The notes under the pieces were generated by a model, which did not search any database, was not told the origin of the DNA, and worked only from the letters and a program-made list of their open reading frames with translations. Below, one piece after another: positions 34,279 to 41,608 of a stretch of 64,000 bases of DNA; the first letter of the stretch is position 1, and each line of letters begins with the position of its first letter. A program made the translations under genes and the position numbers. This DNA comes from Polaribacter irgensii 23-P. GTDB lineage: Bacteria > Bacteroidota > Bacteroidia > Flavobacteriales > Flavobacteriaceae. Location of the stretch: the NCBI RefSeq assembly GCF_000153225.1, contig NZ_CH724148.1, positions 1,754,842-1,818,841 of the forward strand, in the 5' to 3' direction.

Positions 34279-34319
34279 AATCTACTATTTTTTTCTGTAT
34301 TGAGTACGTTCCGCCAATG

Positions 34320-34456
34320 AATGCCAACGGTTTAGAATAACCAAAGTTGTGGTTTGGTTATTGGATTTTTCGTTTGTAAAATTTATATTTTTTAGAGTTT
34401 AGAATTATTTTGTATTTTTCTATTTAGCAATTTTGGTTATGCGCTGTTGGCATTTT
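34320..34456 (-). repeat. attC-like site with a different interior (variant F)
   Basis: Left end AATGCCAACGGTTTAGAATA and right end TTATGCGCTGTTGGCATT. Inside, AACCAAAGTTGTGG pairs roughly with TTTGGTTAT elements. The end GTTGGCATT (34446-34454) is perfectly complementary to 38038-38046, the other limit of the three-gene unit. Confidence 0.75.
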
Positions 34457-34480
34457 GTTTATAATAATTTATGTATTTGT

Positions 34481-35596
34481 TTAGGAGAAAAAAGTTTCTA
34501 CCATTTTTTTCAGAAGCCATTCAGCCTTATGAGGTGCTAAAACTTGATTTATATTAAGAATAAAACTAGAATCAGTTTCCAAATTATAAAATACCATACC
34601 TCCATACGCACTATTATGTCCAATAAGTTTATGCTTTCCTATTTTCTTTTGTTGAAGACCCATTCCATAAGCAATTTTACCTTTTTTCGCAGGAACATCA
34701 ATATTGTCATCTTCAAAATTCATCATTAACTGAAGCGTTTCAACTTTCTGAAATAATTGGCCTCTTAAAAGTGATCTTATAAAAATATTCAAGTCACTTG
34801 CTGATGACATTAAACCACCACCTCCCCAATCAAATGATGTGTTTACCTTTTTTAATGAATATGTTCCATGATATGGAAATGCAATTGGTGTAGAACTTTT
34901 TTTATTTTGATAAAATTCTAAATAAGTATCATTAAGCGAGAGTGTATTTAATAGTCTTTCTTCTAGTACTTCATAGTATGATTTGTGCGTTAACTCTTCA
35001 ATTAGAATAGTTAATAATAAATAATTTGTATCAGAATAATAAAAGCTTTCACTTGGCTTAGATACTCCTTTTTTATTTAAATTATATTCAAAATATTTTT
35101 CTAAAATATTTTTCCAATTCCAATCTTGATTTGGATATTTTTTGATATTTGCAAAGAATCTTTCATCATCAGCAAAGTAATCTCTAAGACCACTTTTATG
35201 TTGTAATAAGTTTTGGATTGTTATGTGACTAGAGTAATTAATTTCATCAAAAAACAATATTTCTGACAAGATTTTTTTGGTTTCATTATTTTCAAAACAA
35301 TCGAGAAAAGGGTCTTCTAATTTTAGCAATCCTTCCTCCATCAATTGTAAAATAATAGTTGACGTAAAAGTTTTCGTAATGCTCCCTGTTCTAAAACGAT
35401 AATTACTAGCTATTTTTTTATCAGAGGCATCTATTTGTCCAACAGCAATTTTATAATTGATATTCTTTTTTTTATTATTTATATTCAGGAGGCAATTATA
35501 AATAGGAGCAGCACCATTAGGGTTGATAAGTAATTTAGCGAAATCTTCATATTGTTTCATAAAGCTACTATTAAATGTAATCAAAAGCTGAAGCAA
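34481..35596 (-). CDS. Serine hydrolase, beta-lactamase family, no signal peptide
   Basis: A 371-residue class C-like serine hydrolase. It has SITK (nucleophile) in GSITKTFTSTI, a YSDTNY motif for Y-x-N, and HNSAYGG near the C-terminus. Unlike the other three hydrolases in the array it has no lipoprotein or clear signal peptide, so it may be cytoplasmic. The N-terminal MKQYEDFAKLLINPNG may be a later start (M13). It overlaps the upstream GNAT gene by 26 bases and is last in a three-gene unit, where it may hydrolyse or transfer an acyl group in a small pathway. Confidence 0.85.
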   Translation of the reverse strand: MLQLLITFNSSFMKQYEDFAKLLINPNGAAPIYNCLLNINNKKKNINYKIAVGQIDASDKKIASNYRFRTGSITKTFTSTIILQLMEEGLLKLEDPFLDCFENNETKKILSEILFFDEINYSSHITIQNLLQHKSGLRDYFADDERFFANIKKYPNQDWNWKNILEKYFEYNLNKKGVSKPSESFYYSDTNYLLLTILIEELTHKSYYEVLEERLLNTLSLNDTYLEFYQNKKSSTPIAFPYHGTYSLKKVNTSFDWGGGGLMSSASDLNIFIRSLLRGQLFQKVETLQLMMNFEDDNIDVPAKKGKIAYGMGLQQKKIGKHKLIGHNSAYGGMVFYNLETDSSFILNINQVLAPHKAEWLLKKMVETFFS

Positions 35597-36629
35597 ATAT
35601 TGGTTTCAATTTTAAATTCTCAATTTTAGTTTCATCTATGTTTTTATAAGCTGCCATAATTTCAACATCCGAATCTTTTATAAAAGAATGAATCATACCT
35701 AATTTACCTTTTGTTAGAATTTTTTCACGAATTGGGCAGGTATTTCCTAACCAAAACATAGAAGATTTTAATTTTTCTTTAGCCAGTAATCCTTCAAATA
35801 AATTATATAATTGTTGTTCATATCCAGGTTTAAAATAGAGACCCTCAAATGCTAAAAATTCGAACCGTTTTGGATTAAATAATTTATTAAGCACAGGTAT
35901 TAAAGGAACCACATTCATTACTATCTTTCCTGTAAAACCTTTCATATTGTTAATCACCCAATGCGCACGATGATATTGACATCCAGCTATAATTTCTCCT
36001 TTTTCTCGAATAACAAAATAATTATTTTTAATAAATAAAGAATCAAATTGGGTTAAAGTATAGTTATTATAGGTTATATAAAGTAAGTTTAAAATTTCTT
36101 CTTTATCTTCTTTTGAAGTTATTTGTGTAATTTTTTTATTTCTCTTCGGAAAAAAACGACTAAAACCTAAAGTTTTTACCGTTCCGATAGGATTATAACC
36201 AGCACTTTCTACAACGCTATAAGAACTTTTGTTAGCTCTCTCTATACAAGCAAAATAAATGGTTTTTTCTTTTTCCTTTTCACGGATTAATTCCATCACT
36301 TTTATGGAGAATTTTTTCATAACTCCTTTGCCACGTATTTCTTTTGATGAAGCAAAATATCTGATATAATTACAATTAAATTGCTCACTACTAGTAGTTA
36401 CAGTTGTCATACAGAAAACAGCAGTTGCTCTTATTTTTTCACCTTCATAAATAGCAAGAAGCACTGGTTTTTTTATCAATTTAATATGTTCTTCTGTATT
36501 TTTGTGTTCATAGATAGCACCTTCATTTCCCCAAGCAATACTATCTAAAAAATGTAAAGCTTCTTTTGGAATACCTTGATGCCTTTGAATGGAATATTTT
36601 CCATCAGTGAATAGAATCTCTTTTTTCAT
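35571..36629 (-). CDS. GNAT-type acetyltransferase-like protein, 352 aa
   Basis: The first 165 residues resemble a GNAT N-acetyltransferase domain (SSKEIRGKGVMKKFSIKVMEL has the acetyl-CoA loop R-G-K-G). A second domain of about 150 residues follows, less clear, possibly another degenerate GNAT fold. It lies directly between the aminotransferase gene (6-base gap) and the serine hydrolase (overlap), in a three-gene operon. The natural substrate may be an amino compound made by the aminotransferase. Confidence 0.72.
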   Translation of the reverse strand: MKKEILFTDGKYSIQRHQGIPKEALHFLDSIAWGNEGAIYEHKNTEEHIKLIKKPVLLAIYEGEKIRATAVFCMTTVTTSSEQFNCNYIRYFASSKEIRGKGVMKKFSIKVMELIREKEKEKTIYFACIERANKSSYSVVESAGYNPIGTVKTLGFSRFFPKRNKKITQITSKEDKEEILNLLYITYNNYTLTQFDSLFIKNNYFVIREKGEIIAGCQYHRAHWVINNMKGFTGKIVMNVVPLIPVLNKLFNPKRFEFLAFEGLYFKPGYEQQLYNLFEGLLAKEKLKSSMFWLGNTCPIREKILTKGKLGMIHSFIKDSDVEIMAAYKNIDETKIENLKLKPIFASAFDYI

Positions 36630-36635
36630 AATGGC

Positions 36636-37952
36636 CTATACTTGCGTTTTTATAATACCGTTTTCTACTAGTTGTTTACAGCTTAACTTTATTTTATCTT
36701 CCAATAAAGCAATTACTTCATCAGTATGGGCTGCTGATAAAAAACAGTTTTTACCTTCCCAAATGTAAACGCCATTTAAAAGAAGTTGATTATAAAGTTC
36801 TGTATACTTACCAGGTGTTATGAATCTGAATAAAGATCCGAAGTGAACAATTGATAACTTCGGAAAGTTTTCTGCAAAAAATGCATTCATTTTCTTGCAG
36901 AAATTGGAAGTTTTTATGTTTATCTCTTTTAGTAATTCGCCGTTAGTAGCATCGAGTATTTCTAATGTTTTTAACGAAGTCGCCATTGCTAAAGGATGAT
37001 GACAAAATGTACCTGCAACAAAAGTTGATTTCGCTTCTGGAACGGACTGATCTCCATATTGCCAAAAGCCACCATCAATGGCATCTAAAAATTTTGATTT
37101 ACCCGCAACTATACCAATTGGTAATCCACCGCCAATTACTTTTCCGTAAGTAACAATATCAGCTTGTATGTTAAATTGTTTTTGGCAACCACCAATATCA
37201 ATTCTAAAACCAGTGATTACTTCATCAAAAATAAGTGCAATATCATTTTGCTCGGTAATACTTCGTATTTCCTTTAAAAAGGCAATTGGTTGAAAACTGG
37301 GGTTTCTGCTCTGAACTGGTTCAACAAGAACAGCTGCAATGTTATTCTTATTTATTTTAATAAAATCTAAAGATTCTTCTGAACCATAATCAAAGAAATA
37401 AGATTCATTTAAAATAGATTGTGTAATTCCGGGAATAGATTCTCTGGCAATATTTGTTTGCTGATCTCTTCGAAGTGTAAGTAATGGATCAAATGTACCA
37501 TGATAGGCTCCTTTGAAAAAAACAACATATTTCTTTTTTGTAACTGCTTTTGCAATTCTTAAAGATACCATAATTGCTTCTGTTCCAGAATTAAAAAAGG
37601 CAACTCTTTCTGTATTTGTAGCCAATGTAATTTTTTCTGCTAGTATACCTGCTAATGGAGATATTGGGCCAACAGACCAACTCTTAGTTAATTGGTTTTC
37701 AATTTCTTTGCGAATAGGTAAATAATTATGACCAAAAAGAATAGAGCCAAAACCCATTGTTAAATCTATATATTTATTATCGTCAATATCCCAAATAAAA
37801 GCACCATCAGATTTATCCGAAACTAAAGTGTAAATAAGTTCTTTTTTCTTGATATTAAAACCTGCTGCGTTTCTATTTAAAGCAAAATGTTTTCTGTAAT
37901 TCTGTGTATGTTTTTTTGTTAGTGAATTTTTTTGAGATAATTTATGAATCAT
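36636..37952 (-). CDS. Class III PLP-dependent aminotransferase (glutamate-1-semialdehyde aminomutase-like)
   Basis: The longest frame starts at 38219, but the upstream part runs through attC-like DNA. I take the ATG at 37950-37952 (MIHKLSQKNSLTKK), giving 438 residues. Family motifs are FFNSGTEAIMVSLRIAKAVT, VVFFKGAYHGTFDPLL, IFDEVITGFRI and the PLP lysine in YGKVIGGGLPIG. It transfers an amino group or isomerises an amino aldehyde in the cytoplasm. It is first in an operon with the GNAT-like and serine-hydrolase genes. A true heme-pathway hemL role is unlikely in this setting. Confidence 0.85.
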   Translation of the reverse strand: MIHKLSQKNSLTKKHTQNYRKHFALNRNAAGFNIKKKELIYTLVSDKSDGAFIWDIDDNKYIDLTMGFGSILFGHNYLPIRKEIENQLTKSWSVGPISPLAGILAEKITLATNTERVAFFNSGTEAIMVSLRIAKAVTKKKYVVFFKGAYHGTFDPLLTLRRDQQTNIARESIPGITQSILNESYFFDYGSEESLDFIKINKNNIAAVLVEPVQSRNPSFQPIAFLKEIRSITEQNDIALIFDEVITGFRIDIGGCQKQFNIQADIVTYGKVIGGGLPIGIVAGKSKFLDAIDGGFWQYGDQSVPEAKSTFVAGTFCHHPLAMATSLKTLEILDATNGELLKEINIKTSNFCKKMNAFFAENFPKLSIVHFGSLFRFITPGKYTELYNQLLLNGVYIWEGKNCFLSAAHTDEVIALLEDKIKLSCKQLVENGIIKTQV

Positions 37953-38037
37953 AAAACGTTTTGATGTTTTGTAATAATACAATTTAAATTGATAAACACA
38001 ATCATTACTATGTTTTAAATCACTTATAAAGGAAATG

Positions 38038-38130
38038 AATGCCAACGTGTTTATAGGCTTACCTTTTATCCGCATTACAGTCCATATTGGAGGGATATGC
38101 GGAAGTTTAGTGTTTATAGTACGCCCTGGT
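38038..38130 (-). repeat. Array right end: attC-like or attI-like core with a different interior
   Basis: The core AATGCCAACGTGTTTATAGG (38038 on) pairs with variant F. Then a hairpin TCCGCAT (38069-38075) against ATGCGGA follows, and GTGTTTATAG occurs again around 38111. No further repeat copy was found to the right, so this marks the right end of the array. Confidence 0.5.
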
Positions 38131-38219
38131 CTTTGCATAAAAATAAGGGAATAAAACAAAGTATCGAATGGATTTTTAGTTTTTTTTAAATCCTTTGTTG
38201 GGATGTGTACACAAACCAC

Positions 38220-38714
38220 ACTCTTTTTAGCTGTCTTGTCATTAGAGTTCTTGTATGATCAGATATGTACTCTTTCTTTTGATATGTAAGTGGAAAAATT
38301 GCGTTTCAAGGAATGCAAATCGGGGTATGCGTGTGGCCGGCTTTGAACATGTAATTTTGGATTTCCTGTTATGTTTTTAAATTTCGACAAACAAGTGGGC
38401 GCTAATAAGAAGGAATGTCATACTTTCAAGATATTTTGTTTTTATATTCGGCAAACTTAAAACGATTTAATGTCCTCACTAAAAATTTAACTTTTGTTAT
38501 TTGCGTTTACTACAGGCCTCAGAGAAATAGAAGACGTACTTCTTTTCTAAACACACAAAAAAGATATATTTAGAATTTAGAGCGGTAGAAAAAGGACTAA
38601 AGTCTTTTTTTGTGCTTTTAAATAAAAATAGGTTTCTTAAGAGAACTAATTGTCTTTTAGAGAATTATATAAGTATTCTTTACAATTATGTAACATTTTT
38701 AACCTTTATAAATT
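38220..38714. other. Gene-free stretch upstream of the ice-binding gene
   Basis: No convincing gene on either strand. The region separates the divergent minus-strand aminotransferase operon and the plus-strand DUF3494 gene. It probably holds promoters for both. Apart from the TAGATTTG element at its right end nothing stands out. Confidence 0.5.
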
Positions 38715-38722
38715 TAGATTTG
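38715..38722 (+). promoter_or_regulatory. Putative -7 element TAGATTTG upstream of the DUF3494 gene
   Basis: TAGATTTG fits the TAnnTTTG -7 element of Bacteroidota housekeeping promoters. It lies 39 bases before the chosen ATG. A clear -33 TTG was not found at the usual distance, so the call is moderate. Confidence 0.45.
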
Positions 38723-38760
38723 CTAACTTGCAGTTTCCCCTTCACTTAATATACGAAATT

Positions 38761-39558
38761 ATGTATTTAAAGAAATTAGTGCCTTTTGTAACCATATGTT
38801 TAGTAGGGGTTTTATTGAGTTGTCAATCAGAGAGTGATGTTTTATATCCAGAAAATGAGATTTTAGCACCAACGTTAGCAGCAAAAAATTTAGTTAAAGT
38901 TAAAAGAGTTCGGCAAGCGTTAGATTTAGGGCTTGCGGGTGAATTTGCCATTTTATCGCAATCGGGTGTTACAGATGTATACCCTTCTATCATTACTGGA
39001 GACGTTGGATCAAGTCCAATTACCGGTGCAGCGATCCTGGTGACATGTGCAGAGGTTGAAGGTACAATATACTCCGTCAATGCTGCAGGTCCATTGCCTT
39101 GTGTGGTTAATAGCGCTACGAGGTTGACCACAGCGGTTGGGGATATGGGAACGGCCTACACGGATGCTGCCGGACGCAGTAATCCAGATTATTTAGAATT
39201 GGGCGCAGGAAATATAGGAGGCTTTACACTTGAGCCAGGCCTATACAAATGGACAAGTCCCTTAATTATACCAGCAGATATAACCATTTCGGGAGGACCT
39301 GAGGATGTTTGGATCTTTCAAATTTCACAGACTCTTATTATGAGTTCAGCAGTACGTATTACTTTAAGCGGCGGTGCACAAGCAAAGAATATTTTCTGGC
39401 AAGTTGCAGGAGCGGTAACGCTGGGTACAACCAGCCATTTTGAAGGAATAATTTTAGGTAAGACGGGCATAAATATGTTGACGGGTGCTACTTCGAATGG
39501 TAGAATGCTAGCCCAAACAGCCGTAGTCTTGCAAATGGCCACCATCACACAGCCATAA
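38761..39558 (+). CDS. DUF3494 ice-binding-like lipoprotein
   Basis: I start at the ATG 38761-38763 because it gives a lipoprotein signal (CLVGVLLSCQSESD). The longer frame from 38650 adds a low-quality leader. The 265-residue protein has the ice-binding beta-helix blocks in normal order: AGEFAILSQSGVTDVYPSII, TGDVGSSPITG, then LEPGLYKWTSPLIIPADITI, GGPEDVWIFQI, and AKNIFWQVAGAVTLGTTSHF. DUF3494 proteins bind ice or recrystallisation sites; some may act as adhesins. A lipoprotein form would be attached to the cell surface, which suits life in sea ice or cold water. Confidence 0.88.
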   Translation: MYLKKLVPFVTICLVGVLLSCQSESDVLYPENEILAPTLAAKNLVKVKRVRQALDLGLAGEFAILSQSGVTDVYPSIITGDVGSSPITGAAILVTCAEVEGTIYSVNAAGPLPCVVNSATRLTTAVGDMGTAYTDAAGRSNPDYLELGAGNIGGFTLEPGLYKWTSPLIIPADITISGGPEDVWIFQISQTLIMSSAVRITLSGGAQAKNIFWQVAGAVTLGTTSHFEGIILGKTGINMLTGATSNGRMLAQTAVVLQMATITQP

Positions 39559-39603
39559 AAAAAATCCTAATACAAAGAATTAAACCCAAAGACACAGTGA
39601 ATA

Positions 39604-39635
39604 GAAAGTCCTTTCAGAAATGGGGGACTTTTATT
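39604..39635 (+). terminator. Probable intrinsic terminator after the DUF3494 gene
   Basis: AAAGTCC (39605-39611) pairs with GGACTTT (39625-39631) across a 13-base loop, followed by a T-rich stretch TATTTTAT. It lies 46 bases past the stop. Confidence 0.6.
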
Positions 39636-40051
39636 TTATGTTAAATAAATATGCATTGTACGATGTTAAATAGTCATTATTTCTATTCAAATAAAATATT
39701 TACGTATTATTGAGGAATTATTAATGGTTTAAAATAGCAGTAAATCATATAACATTGCACGCAACTAAGCGTGATTTTTAAAAGCGTTTAAATGTGGTGC
39801 ATGCACTCAGTGCAATTGCTAAAACTTTCCAAGAAATAATTTGATGCTGGTTTTATTTTGAAAATTACGAATTAATAAGCTGCATTAGTATGCCTTTACT
39901 TAAACACAATATATTTTATAATAAACGGTAGGGTACCGGTCGAAAAAGCATATAGAATGAAGTATTTTTAAGATAATGTCTTGAAATGAAGCCCTCTTAA
40001 AGTTGGCTATGTCTGGAAAAACTCTTATATTCAATCAAACAAAAAAAAGTG

Positions 40052-40219
40052 ATGAAAAAAAAGAACAGACAAAAAGAATTTATTTTCGCCATAGCAGCAA
40101 TAATTGTAACAATCGTCTTTTTACTGACGTTATTTTATGTAAAGTCTTCAAATGCAGAGAGCGATGAAGCGCTGTTACCGCAGCAGCAAACTACAGTATT
40201 CTACGCAGCTATTTTCTAA
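40052..40219 (+). CDS. Small hypothetical membrane protein, 55 aa
   Basis: An ATG at 40052 opens 55 codons to a TAA at 40217-40219: MKKKNRQKEF, a hydrophobic span (IFAIAAIIVTIVFLLTLFYV), then an acidic and glutamine-rich tail. The design (positive start, single helix, short tail) looks like a genuine small membrane protein. A weak ribosome-binding stretch (AAAAAAAAGT) precedes it. It lies alone between the DUF3494 gene and the minus-strand DUF4402 gene. Confidence 0.45.
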   Translation: MKKKNRQKEFIFAIAAIIVTIVFLLTLFYVKSSNAESDEALLPQQQTTVFYAAIF

Positions 40220-40855
40220 CAAACAAGTATCTTTTTTTTTGAGCATCGGTTTTAGAGAATTTTAGAGAATTAAAGGCGCTTTATCTAGGCTATAAACTAA
40301 TTTTTGTAGCTGTATTTAAAATGGAAATTATTATTTGTGTGAATTCCAAAGGGATGAAAAACGAACCTTTTTTTTTAAAATATGGTCAACTTTTTAGTGG
40401 GCAAACTATCTGAATTTACAGAAAAATTTTAATATCCTCAATTGTTTGAATTTTTCTTTTCTACTTTCTATAAACTAGAAATAATAGACTTGAGCAAATA
40501 CGGAAACAAAGAGAAAGCAAAGAATTTAAAAGAAGTCTTTCGAAAATATATTAATAGTAGAGCCAAAGTATTCTACTTCTAGTGAAAAAAAGGTAACGAG
40601 GGGGGATTTGTTCTAAAGGTATTTCTTAAAAGGTGGATACACTGTTTGTATGTAATATATAGCATGTCCGACAAGATTGGAGGCTGCATTATTTAAATAA
40701 TCAGCTCTGTGCGAAACTCTAAGCATGTTTGAAATGCTTTTCTTTTAAAGAATACATATTTAAACGACATATTTCACGGTGTGTAAAATAGCTTTATTTC
40801 AATCTGCTAAAATAGAACTCTTAGAGAGCTTTTTTTTAAAGGAGTGTTTTGTTTT
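40220..40855. other. Stretch without a convincing gene
   Basis: Only short ORFs are seen on either strand. There is a tandem repeat of TTTAGAGAAT near 40250. It lies between convergent transcripts, so it may hold terminators, but no clear hairpin was found. Confidence 0.5.
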
Positions 40856-41401
40856 TTAGTTATAATCAACACTTACTTGGAAAGTACCTGAATACTGGCC
40901 ACCAATTTGGTTTTCTTGAACGTTTAATGTGCCTCCTAATGTGAAGCTATCTTTTCCTTCAGAAGTTAGTGTACTTGTTTTTGAGTCCGCAACAGCTCCA
41001 TTAAAACGTGCGGTCATAGCGGTGATGTTCATTGTATTTACTCCAGAATAAACAGACGTGTGAGAAACTGTTGTAATTGCAGGTAATACGAGCACATATG
41101 TTTCAAGTCCCGTGCCACTTACGCTGTAAGCTGCTACAGCAGGTGCAGGGGTTGCTGCGGAGTTTACTACGCCTCCTGTGTATCCTCGAGTAGTCGAATT
41201 AGAAGGTAAAATTACAGTGCCACCTGATGTATTGGATAAAAGACTTGAGCCAAAATTCAAAGGAGCGATTTCTGACAAAGACATAGCAACTAAAAGACTT
41301 GCATTCGCCGTGGTGGCATTTACAGTGCTACCTGATTGCGCAATTATAGGGAATGTAAACCCTACAATCATAGTAAGGGTACATAGTATGTGTTTTTTCA
41401 T
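40856..41401 (-). CDS. DUF4402 putative fibre subunit, secreted
   Basis: From the ATG 41399-41401 (MKKHILCTLTMIVGFTFPII) this is a 181-residue protein with a signal peptide ending near IIAQSG. The domain has LNFGSSLLSNTSGGTVILP and GYTGGVV, then ends with a SGTFQVSVDYN strand. This is DUF4402, a beta-sandwich found in chaperone-usher fibre subunits. It is close to the subunit at 49462-50010. An upstream ATG in frame at 41429-41431 would add a leader of 10 residues. The gene is the last of the cluster. Confidence 0.85.
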   Translation of the reverse strand: MKKHILCTLTMIVGFTFPIIAQSGSTVNATTANASLLVAMSLSEIAPLNFGSSLLSNTSGGTVILPSNSTTRGYTGGVVNSAATPAPAVAAYSVSGTGLETYVLVLPAITTVSHTSVYSGVNTMNITAMTARFNGAVADSKTSTLTSEGKDSFTLGGTLNVQENQIGGQYSGTFQVSVDYN

Positions 41402-41608
41402 AAAGAAATTTTTTGCAAGGGAAAGATACATATATTTATTGAATTAGCTTTAAGTAGCATAATTAATTATGAAAAACGAAATAAGCTGATTTTAGGATGT
41501 GTTTCCTCAATGAAATCTGATTTAAAGGTTATTAAATAAACGTGTGCTATTGTTTTTTTTCGCACAACAGCGTTTTAATAGTGGTAAATTACCTAAAGAA
41601 GCATTGGT

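Larger units (their letters stand above)
33665..34315 (-). repeat. Duplicated segment, copy 2
   Basis: Second copy of the segment at 31330-31985. It begins inside the hairpin of copy 22 and ends at GAGTACGTTCCGCCAATGAATG. The following repeat (variant F) differs from the one that follows copy 1 (variant E), so the breakpoint is inside or at an attC-like site. Confidence 0.88.
1262..38050 (-). mobile_element. Integron-like cassette array without integrase (CALIN-like)
   Basis: About 36.8 kb of minus-strand genes, mostly one per unit, are separated by about 24-28 structured repeats. The main type is about 130-140 bp; several variants have other interiors but similar ends and folds. In at least four units the two ends of the unit are complementary to each other over 9-14 bases, as integron core and inverse-core sites are. 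No tyrosine recombinase gene is present in the window. The block 9.4-13.2 kb lacks clear copies. The cassette reading is an inference from structure. Confidence 0.62.

Noticed and set aside
36636..37952. True hemL (heme pathway aminomutase)
   Set aside because: Motifs are shared by the wider class III family, and the gene lies in a mobile-looking three-gene unit; a housekeeping role is not supported.
1262..38050. CRISPR array as explanation of the repeats
   Set aside because: Repeats are 120-190 bp, structured and separated by whole genes, and there are no cas genes.
1262..38050. Repeats as MITEs of an IS in the window
   Set aside because: Interiors differ strongly between sites, no target duplications were seen, and unit-specific end matching is not expected for MITEs. 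Not fully excluded.
37953..38219. Longer N-terminus for the class III aminotransferase
   Set aside because: The extra 89 codons cross the core site and the terminal hairpin and do not look like protein; family length fits the start at 37952.
38650..38760. Longer N-terminus for the DUF3494 lipoprotein
   Set aside because: The ATG at 38761 gives a proper lipoprotein signal and the TAGATTTG promoter element lies inside the longer frame.
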